DNA of 64,000 nucleotides, from NCBI RefSeq assembly GCF_029889845.1, contig NZ_JARANV010000001.1, positions 310,001 through 374,000 of the forward strand. The letters are read 5' to 3'. Source of the stretch: Halomonas sp. 25-S5. Its GTDB lineage: Bacteria > Pseudomonadota > Gammaproteobacteria > Pseudomonadales > Halomonadaceae. Under the pieces are notes generated by a model, which worked only from the letters and a program-made list of their open reading frames with translations, was not told where the DNA came from and searched no databases. The stretch's first letter is position 1. Every line of letters begins with the position of its first letter. The position numbers and the translations under genes were made by a program. This document shows positions 57,935 to 64,000 of the stretch, piece after piece.

Positions 57935-59287
57935 TCATCGAGAAAGCGGCTGGATACCAGCAAGTCGCAACACGTTGGGCGTTGGCAGCATCCAGATGCC
58001 AAGACGTCGCCAAACGAAGAACAGCGCAACGAGGTTCTGTACCACCAGTACAAACGCAAGCGCCAGTGCTGCCCCCATGGGCCCCAAAGCCGGTATCAAC
58101 ACGAGGAACAGGCCAAGCCCTACCGCATTACAAATCAATGCAACATTGCGCATCAAAGTTTCATGCCCCGTCATGTTGAGCAAGAAGCCCACAGAGCCTG
58201 TGCCCACATTGATGAGCTGAGCCAAGGCGATCACGCGCAACAAAGTCACCGCTTCGGAGAACTCTGCCCCAAAAAGCGATAACACCCACTCCGGCACAAC
58301 CAGACAAATAAACAGTAACGGAGACGCTACTACCACACCCAAGAGAGCGCCCTGTCGCGCCAAGCGGCCCATTTCAATATCTTTACCCTCACGATAGAGG
58401 CTCGCGAAGCGTGGAGGAATTACCGCATTGAGCACTATGAGAATAAAGCTGATCAACATGGCGGCCTGCTGAGCCGTCTTGAAGTGGCCCAGCTCTGCGC
58501 TACTTAATAACCAGCCCGCCACCATTATTCCGAGCACCGTCTGCATGAAGCTCGCCAGGCTCATCACGAAAAAAGCCTGTGAGGTTGCGGTAAACTGGTA
58601 TCGATCAACCATCACTGCGTCAGACCATTCCCCGCTTCTGCGTCGTTGCCGGTGCCAGCGCCACAGCTGCCAACAACCTTGCAGCAGCACTCCCCAAGCC
58701 GCTGCCGCATAGGCCCAGCCGATAGCAGCCATCTGGGGCTCGCTTACCAGTTCCCTCCACCCCCAGAGCAATACTGCAGCCATTAGTGCGACCGAGCCAT
58801 TCTCCAGCAGGCATGCAGTTGCCGGCATGCGAACCCCCTTGAAAAACCCCGACAACAGGAATCCCAAGGTAAATGCTGGAGCGGCCACGGCCATTCCCAC
58901 CAGCACATCACCCAGCCCCCCAGCCTCGAATACTTCTACTAGCACACTTCTCATCAAGAACATGAGAACTGAGGCCATTAGGCTTAAAAGCACCGCCCTG
59001 CGGCAAGCCCAAAACAGGTAAGTCATGGCATGTGGAGAGCGGATATCCTGACCCACGTACCGCATCAAGGCGTTATCCATACCGTATCGGGACAACAGGC
59101 CGATACCCAGGATGATGCTATGTGCCAGAGCATAAATACCGACCCCGGTGGGGCCGAAGGTGCGGCCAAGTACCATCACCAAAAATAATGCCCCCAGTGC
59201 CGCGATGCCACGGGCTACGAAGGTCCTGGCCAGAGTTAATACCATCTCTCCCTTGAGGCGGGTCAGCAACTTCCTTTTCAGAGGCAT
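57935..59287 (-). CDS. Wzx-like polysaccharide flippase
   Basis: This 450-residue membrane protein of the MATE/MOP polysaccharide-export family has 12-14 predicted helices. The N-terminal part KGEMVLTLARTFVARGIAALGALFLVMVLGRTFGPTGVGIYALA is typical of Wzx proteins. It should move undecaprenyl-linked repeat units across the inner membrane. ATG 59287 is chosen; TTG 59296 would overlap the aminotransferase stop by four bases. Together with the O-antigen ligase/polymerase this indicates a Wzx/Wzy-type route. Confidence 0.87.
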   Translation of the reverse strand: MPLKRKLLTRLKGEMVLTLARTFVARGIAALGALFLVMVLGRTFGPTGVGIYALAHSIILGIGLLSRYGMDNALMRYVGQDIRSPHAMTYLFWACRRAVLLSLMASVLMFLMRSVLVEVFEAGGLGDVLVGMAVAAPAFTLGFLLSGFFKGVRMPATACLLENGSVALMAAVLLWGWRELVSEPQMAAIGWAYAAAAWGVLLQGCWQLWRWHRQRRRSGEWSDAVMVDRYQFTATSQAFFVMSLASFMQTVLGIMVAGWLLSSAELGHFKTAQQAAMLISFILIVLNAVIPPRFASLYREGKDIEMGRLARQGALLGVVVASPLLFICLVVPEWVLSLFGAEFSEAVTLLRVIALAQLINVGTGSVGFLLNMTGHETLMRNVALICNAVGLGLFLVLIPALGPMGAALALAFVLVVQNLVALFFVWRRLGIWMLPTPNVLRLAGIQPLSR

Positions 59288-59292
59288 GCTAT

Positions 59293-60482
59293 TCAACTCG
59301 ATGCAGCGAGATGCATGACCCCACGCAATACGTGGCAGGTCTTGTCAACCTCAACCGCAGTCAGCGTAGGGTGGCACAGGAACATCAAGCTGGTATCGTT
59401 CAGCTCGCGTACCACAGGCAGAGGCCGCTGGGGCCGCCAGCCGGTGCCGGCGAAGGCCTTCTCACGATAGACCTCGGAACAGGAACCGGAGAAACACGGC
59501 ACACCACGCTTGACCATCTCGCCGATGATACGGTCACGATCCCATCCATCGTTCAACTTCTCGGGCTCCGTGAACAAATAGCATTTGTAAGCCGCATGTT
59601 CGATATGATCGGGAACCTCTGGCACCCGCAAACCAGGGCATTCACTGGCGGCCTGCCAGATTTTGCCGGCATTGGCCTGACGCGCAGCCTTCCATTCAGG
59701 CATGCGACTCAACTGGATCCGCCCGATCGCCGCCTGCATCTCGGTCAGACGCCAGTTGGTGCCGAAGCTCTCGTGCAGCCAGCGGAACCCGGGCGGGTGC
59801 TCGCGCTCGTAGACCGCTTCCCAGCTCTTGCCATGGTCCTTGAAAGCCCACATCCTGCGCCACAGGGCCTCATCGCTGGTGGTTACCATGCCGCCTTCCC
59901 CGCCGGTGGTCATGATCTTGTCCTGGCAGAAGGACCAGGCCCCCACATGGCCGATGCTGCCGACACTACGCCCCTTGTAGGTGGCACCATGTGCCTGGGC
60001 GCAATCCTCGATCACATAGATGCCGTGGCGCTCGGCCACCTCCATCAGCGCATCCATCTCGCAGGGCCAGCCCGCCAGGTGCACGGCGATGATCGCCTTG
60101 GTACGCGGGGTAACCCTGCGCTCCACGTCGCCACGCCAAATGTTCTGGGAGTTGCGGTCCACATCAGCAAATACCGGAACGGCCCCAGCCGTCACCACGG
60201 AGGAGGCCGACGCCAGGAAGGTACGAGAGGTGACGATGACCTCGTCCTGAACGCCATCATGGGTGCCAATTCCGAGGCCCTTCAGGGCCAGGTCTAGCGC
60301 CACGGTGCCGTTAGCAACGGCAATGGCATGCTGAGTACCGGCAAAGCAAGCGAACTCGCGCTCGAACTCGCGCCCTTCCTGACCCGTCCAGTAGTTCACC
60401 TTGTTCGAAAGCAGCACGCGCTGCACCGCCTCGGCCTCCTCTTGGGTGAAAGAGGGCCAGGGGGAGAAGGGACCGTTCAGCA

Positions 60483-60483
<1 letters not shown>
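59293..60483 (-). CDS. DegT/DnrJ/EryC1 aminotransferase
   Basis: This 396-residue PLP enzyme aminates 4-keto nucleotide sugars. The PLP-binding block is GAWSFCQDKIMTTGGEGGMVTT with the Schiff-base Lys. Upstream are VALDLALKGLGIG, VIEDCAQAHGATYKG and, near the end, RGVPCFSGSCSEVY. It is probably paired with the CapD dehydratase to make a 4-amino-4,6-dideoxy sugar; this pathway is inferred from gene order. Start ATG overlaps the sugar transferase stop as TAATG. Confidence 0.92.
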
Positions 60484-61098
<615 letters not shown>

Positions 61099-61118
<20 letters not shown>

Positions 61119-61617
61119 AGAACACCAGAGAAAGTAGAAAGATCCGTTTTTGCTCGCAACGCTTGGGCATGTCATCAAAGACCTGGAATGCTTCTTGGGC
61201 TAGTCCAACGAGTGCCAGTACATCAGAACGAGAGAAGCGGCGAGAAAGGTCATAGTCCGCCTCATGCCGTGCCTGCTGGAGATCGACGAACGCATTCGAG
61301 ACTATCACAACACGCTCCTCTGGGCCCTCGGGAAGAAGCCTCCCCAGTGGTTGAACTGGAGAGCCAGGATTCCATCGCACCCAAGCCTGACAGGCCTTCT
61401 TCATGTCCGTATGGCCAAGCGCCCGGCCCACCTGCTGGCGCAGCGTGTCCAGCCCTTGCCCTGAAACTACCTCGCGACTTGCCGCATCCACCAGCAAATG
61501 AAACAGCGCGTAGTACGCTGAAGAAACTGCTCGCCTCAGACTGGCTTGCCGGGGGCGTCTCGGTTCGTGAGTCGCAAGCTGCCTCGCTTGATTAAGCAAA
61601 TCCTTGTGCAAGGACAC
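61099..61617 (-). CDS. UPF0332-like HEPN domain protein
   Basis: This 172-residue helical protein shows a HEPN pattern: RRAVSSAYYALFHLLVDAA near residue 28-46, and QQARHEADYDLSRRFSRSDVLALVGLAQEAFQVF near the end, which mirrors the LRQKADYD block of UPF0332 HEPN proteins. The start is GTG 61617 with AAGGAG 7 bases upstream. It follows a 95-residue protein by 12 bases, forming a two-gene unit. HEPN proteins are often RNases in toxin-antitoxin or defence modules. The motif R-x-x-x-H is not complete, since His directly follows Arg, so activity is uncertain. Confidence 0.6.
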
Positions 61618-61629
61618 GACCGCTCTCCT

Positions 61630-61917
61630 TCAGACGTCACCTGCTTCCGATTCACGTACTCTGACGTAGGCCCAGAGGCCCGGCACCTCTTTCGAGAGCA
61701 GTTTCCGTATGCGATGTCGTAACTCTGTAAGAGCGGGCTGCAACTCTTCCTGCGGGGGAAATTCCGGTTCGAGAACAATCCATGCCCAAAGCGCCATGTC
61801 ACCATCTGCATCGAGCTCTTCAGTCAGCTCGATACCCTGCACCCAATCCGGCCGCTCCAATCGTTCTAGTTGGTCTTGCAATGCCTCTAGCGAGGGGATA
61901 TTGATCACCTGTGCCAT
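61630..61917 (-). CDS. Small protein paired with the HEPN-like gene
   Basis: This 95-residue acidic protein is encoded immediately upstream of the HEPN-like gene, with a strong GAGGAGG site before ATG 61917. The middle, GDMALWAWIVLEPEFPPQEEL, followed by LRHRIRKLLSKEVPGLWAYVRVRES, has alternating hydrophobic strands and helices like a small alpha/beta nucleotidyltransferase fold. However, the GSX10DXD motif of MntA proteins is absent. I do not recognise a named family. The pairing suggests an antitoxin or partner role by analogy only. Confidence 0.55.
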   Translation of the reverse strand: MAQVINIPSLEALQDQLERLERPDWVQGIELTEELDADGDMALWAWIVLEPEFPPQEELQPALTELRHRIRKLLSKEVPGLWAYVRVRESEAGDV

Positions 61918-62047
61918 CTTGCCTCCTCATCGCAGCCTGCTTGTGCCACGACTCACATAACCGGTTCCTTAACTTGCCCGGCCCTTTCGCGCTGCGATAG
62001 TGAAAATTATAGTGCAGCTGGGTTGGCCCACGTCCCAGCCATGAAGA

Positions 62048-62908
62048 TTAACCGCGATAGCCATAACGCTCCAGTGCCTCACCGATCAGGGATTCCAGGC
62101 GTTTCACCTCGCCCTCTTCCAGGGAGGCACGCCCCTTGCCGATGCTCTTGCTGGAGACACCGGCAACGGCGCGGCGCAGCTCCTCCTCGGGCACCTCAAG
62201 CTCGAGAAACGCCAGCAGTCGCTTCAGCTGCGCCTCGGGGTCGCGCACGAAATCCTCATAGCGCACGCGGATCACCCGATCGGGCGGCATGTCAGTGAAA
62301 GCGGCCTCGGCATTCTCGACGCAGCGTTGCCACTGTAGCGCACAGACCTCATTCAGGCTGTGGCGCTCCAGAATCTCTGGCATGCCGTCGAGGGCCGGCC
62401 CCCAGAACGCCAGGCGCTTCTCCCGGGAAAACAGCCGATAGACGCGGCTCCAGAGGTAGCGCGTGCCGTAATACGGCAGGTCCGTCAAGGGAACGAATCG
62501 CACCTTTTCCAGCAGGTACGGAATGTCCAGCTTCGCCTGCCAGCGCAGCTTGGCCGAGCCGGTGGTGTCGAGACCATCGCGGTAGATGTAGACATAGCGG
62601 GCATCCGGCACGGCGCGATCGACGAAGGGCACGCGCAGGCTGTTGGCACAGGTCTTCTCGACCACCGTATGCGCGTTGTATCGCTGCGCCACCCACTCGA
62701 ACTGCTTGCGCATATAGCTCTGCACGGCAGGCGTGGCACGCTCAGCAGGGATCTCGTCGGAGGGATGGCGGACATTGCCATGGCGCCAGAGGTAATTGAT
62801 CTCGTCACACGGCCAAGTGGCCACGCCTTCGAACTGGCAGAGCACGTCGCGCAGCATGTTGGTGCCGCTTCGCGGGGCACCGATGATGATCACGTTGTTG
62901 GGTGTCAC
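62048..62908 (-). CDS. Sulfotransferase family protein
   Basis: The 286-residue protein starts with VTPNNVIIIGAPRSGTNMLRDVLCQ, where GAPRSGT is the PAPS 5'-phosphosulfate loop (Sulfotransfer_3/1 type). YVYIYRDGLDTTGSA supplies the 3'-phosphate motif, and VRYEDFVRDPEAQLKRLLAFLEL is the usual family tail. Start GTG 62908 overlaps the glycosyltransferase stop by four bases (GTGA) and has AGGTGG about 7 bases upstream; an ATG at 62947 would overlap more. As part of a glycan operon it should sulfate a sugar of the repeat, using PAPS from CysDNC. Confidence 0.87.
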   Translation of the reverse strand: MTPNNVIIIGAPRSGTNMLRDVLCQFEGVATWPCDEINYLWRHGNVRHPSDEIPAERATPAVQSYMRKQFEWVAQRYNAHTVVEKTCANSLRVPFVDRAVPDARYVYIYRDGLDTTGSAKLRWQAKLDIPYLLEKVRFVPLTDLPYYGTRYLWSRVYRLFSREKRLAFWGPALDGMPEILERHSLNEVCALQWQRCVENAEAAFTDMPPDRVIRVRYEDFVRDPEAQLKRLLAFLELEVPEEELRRAVAGVSSKSIGKGRASLEEGEVKRLESLIGEALERYGYRG

Positions 62909-64000
62909 TCCCTTTCCACCTCGCTTGATTGCAGCAATTCGACCCACTGCTTGAGTACCACATCCTCGGAAAAGGTGTCTTTTGCCTTTTCGCTGGCCCG
63001 ACCGCGCATGCCTGCGGCTTCAGAGCGGTCATCAGCCAGGCGCATCAGTAGCTCCGCCAGCGCTTTACTGTCATCGACCGGCACAGTGTGGCCATATCCA
63101 CCCGCGACCACATCAGACGCCAACTCACTCTCGGGCTCCACGGCCACGATCAAGGGGCACCCCTGCTCCAGATAGGTCATGGTCTTGCTGGGATAGGCAT
63201 AGCGATAGACTCCCGCCGCCAGGCTGACAAACCCCGCATCGGCCCGTTGCATGGCTGCCTTGGCAATTTCCACGGGCTGATGGCCGAGGAAGCGTACACG
63301 GGCCCCGAACTCTGAGGCCTTGCGCTGCAGCGCCTCCTTGGCGACCCCCTCACCCATCAGCACGAACTCGATGTCATCACGACCCTTGAGCAGCCCCATG
63401 GCTTCCACCACGCTATCGAGCCCCTGGAAGCGGCCAATGTTGCCGGCGAACAATACCCGGAAAGTCTCGTCGGACCATTCGAACGGGAGTTCGTCAGGCA
63501 GCACTTTTTCCGCGGGCAGGCTGAAGTTGTTGAGCACCTCAATGGACAATCGCTCGCCACCTCGCCGCTGCCGCAACGTCTTCTCCATGTCGCGGGACAG
63601 GACGACAACCGGATCGGCCCGGCGGCAGCTCCAGTTATCGAGCCTGCTCAGCACGCCGTAGACCACAGGATGCGCGAACTCGCCCGATACCTTGCCCACC
63701 TCGGGGTGAATATCCATGCAGTGATAGATGAAGCGCGCCCCGGTCAGTTTCGCGGCCAGTGCAGCTGCAGCGCCACCCAGTACCGGCGGTGCCGTGGAGA
63801 TCATGATCACATCGGGTCGGCGCGTCATGGCGCGCCAGATCACGGCCCCCCCCAGGCGGATGGCGTTCACCACCCTCGTCAGGGGCCTGCCCGCCTCGGC
63901 AGGCAGGGACAGGCGGGTGACGCTGACGCCATCGATGTCATCGCGGCGGGGTCGCTTGGCGATGTCCAACTCACCCTTGTAGGAGGGCTGGGAAGAGAGC
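62905..64000 (-). CDS. Glycosyltransferase family 4 (WbuB-like), partial
   Basis: The reading frame is open to the right edge, so the N-terminus lies outside the window; at least 364 residues are visible. The visible part includes DVIMISTAPPVLGGAAAALAAKLTGARFIYHCMDIHPEV, typical of WbuB-like enzymes, FRVLFAGNIGRFQGLDSVVEAM at the start of the second Rossmann domain, and YAYPSKTMTYLEQGCPLIVAV. It is coupled by overlap to the sulfotransferase gene downstream. Confidence 0.9.
   Translation of the reverse strand, partial: LSSQPSYKGELDIAKRPRRDDIDGVSVTRLSLPAEAGRPLTRVVNAIRLGGAVIWRAMTRRPDVIMISTAPPVLGGAAAALAAKLTGARFIYHCMDIHPEVGKVSGEFAHPVVYGVLSRLDNWSCRRADPVVVLSRDMEKTLRQRRGGERLSIEVLNNFSLPAEKVLPDELPFEWSDETFRVLFAGNIGRFQGLDSVVEAMGLLKGRDDIEFVLMGEGVAKEALQRKASEFGARVRFLGHQPVEIAKAAMQRADAGFVSLAAGVYRYAYPSKTMTYLEQGCPLIVAVEPESELASDVVAGGYGHTVPVDDSKALAELLMRLADDRSEAAGMRGRASEKAKDTFSEDVVLKQWVELLQSSEVERE

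Overview
The window is GC-rich bacterial chromosome from a gammaproteobacterium. The gene content and order fit a halophile of the Halomonas/Halomonadaceae type: trigger factor-clpP-clpX-lon-hupB-ppiD, glnS-cysS, luxS-mtnN, an OsmF-type osmoprotectant importer and DUF1853. This assignment is inferred from gene families and style, not from a database search. No rRNA, CRISPR array, integrase or intact insertion sequence was found.

Layout. 1-2596: end of an osmoprotectant ABC importer (permease partial, OsmF binding protein) and a divergent DUF1853 gene. 2627-10815: a complete four-gene Wadjet-type (JetABCD; DUF2397/DUF2398/TIGR02680/DUF2399) anti-plasmid defence operon. 10891-12309: a hipBA-like toxin-antitoxin locus in which hipA carries an internal deletion with frameshift, while hipB and three evenly spaced palindromic operators remain. 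12376-26989: core housekeeping genes (cysS, glnS, ppiB, lpxH, a Zur-box-preceded COG0523 GTPase, ppiD, hupB, lon, clpX, clpP, tig). 27245-27711: four tRNA genes (two identical His copies, Arg, Pro). 27893-36324: folD, luxS-mtnN, a HepT/MntA toxin-antitoxin pair, a lipoprotein esterase, pyrC, an EamA transporter, a small membrane protein, a DadA-like oxidoreductase and a TerB-fold protein.

36385-64000 is a surface-polysaccharide island: UDP-glucose dehydrogenase, a UDP-glucuronate-epimerase-like enzyme, an LTA-synthase-like sulfatase-fold enzyme, three glycosyltransferases, a WaaP/Kdo-kinase-like protein, an O-antigen ligase, two near-identical 660-aa CapD/WbpM-type dehydratases, a flippase, a DegT aminotransferase, an initiating sugar transferase and two sulfotransferases. 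Between the two CapD paralogues sits a sulfate-activation block: SLC13-type permease, an HTH protein, cysD, a fused cysN-cysC, and cysQ. No APS/PAPS reductase or sulfite reductase gene is present, so this block together with the two sulfotransferases reads best as a PAPS supply for sulfating a surface glycan.

The least explained features are in the sulfate block. The four-helix-bundle protein gene between cysD and cysN is bracketed by complementary arrays of AAGCTGGAAG-type repeats, and gene-less versions of the same repeat unit occupy the neighbouring junctions (HTH gene/cysD and cysN/cysQ). Several genes take their stop codons from these repeats, and folD and ppiD end in the same way in a second, REP-like repeat family (TGTAGGAGC...). 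The HTH protein itself looks like an IS630-type transposase that has lost its catalytic residues. A second HEPN-type gene pair of unclear function is embedded in the glycan operon.
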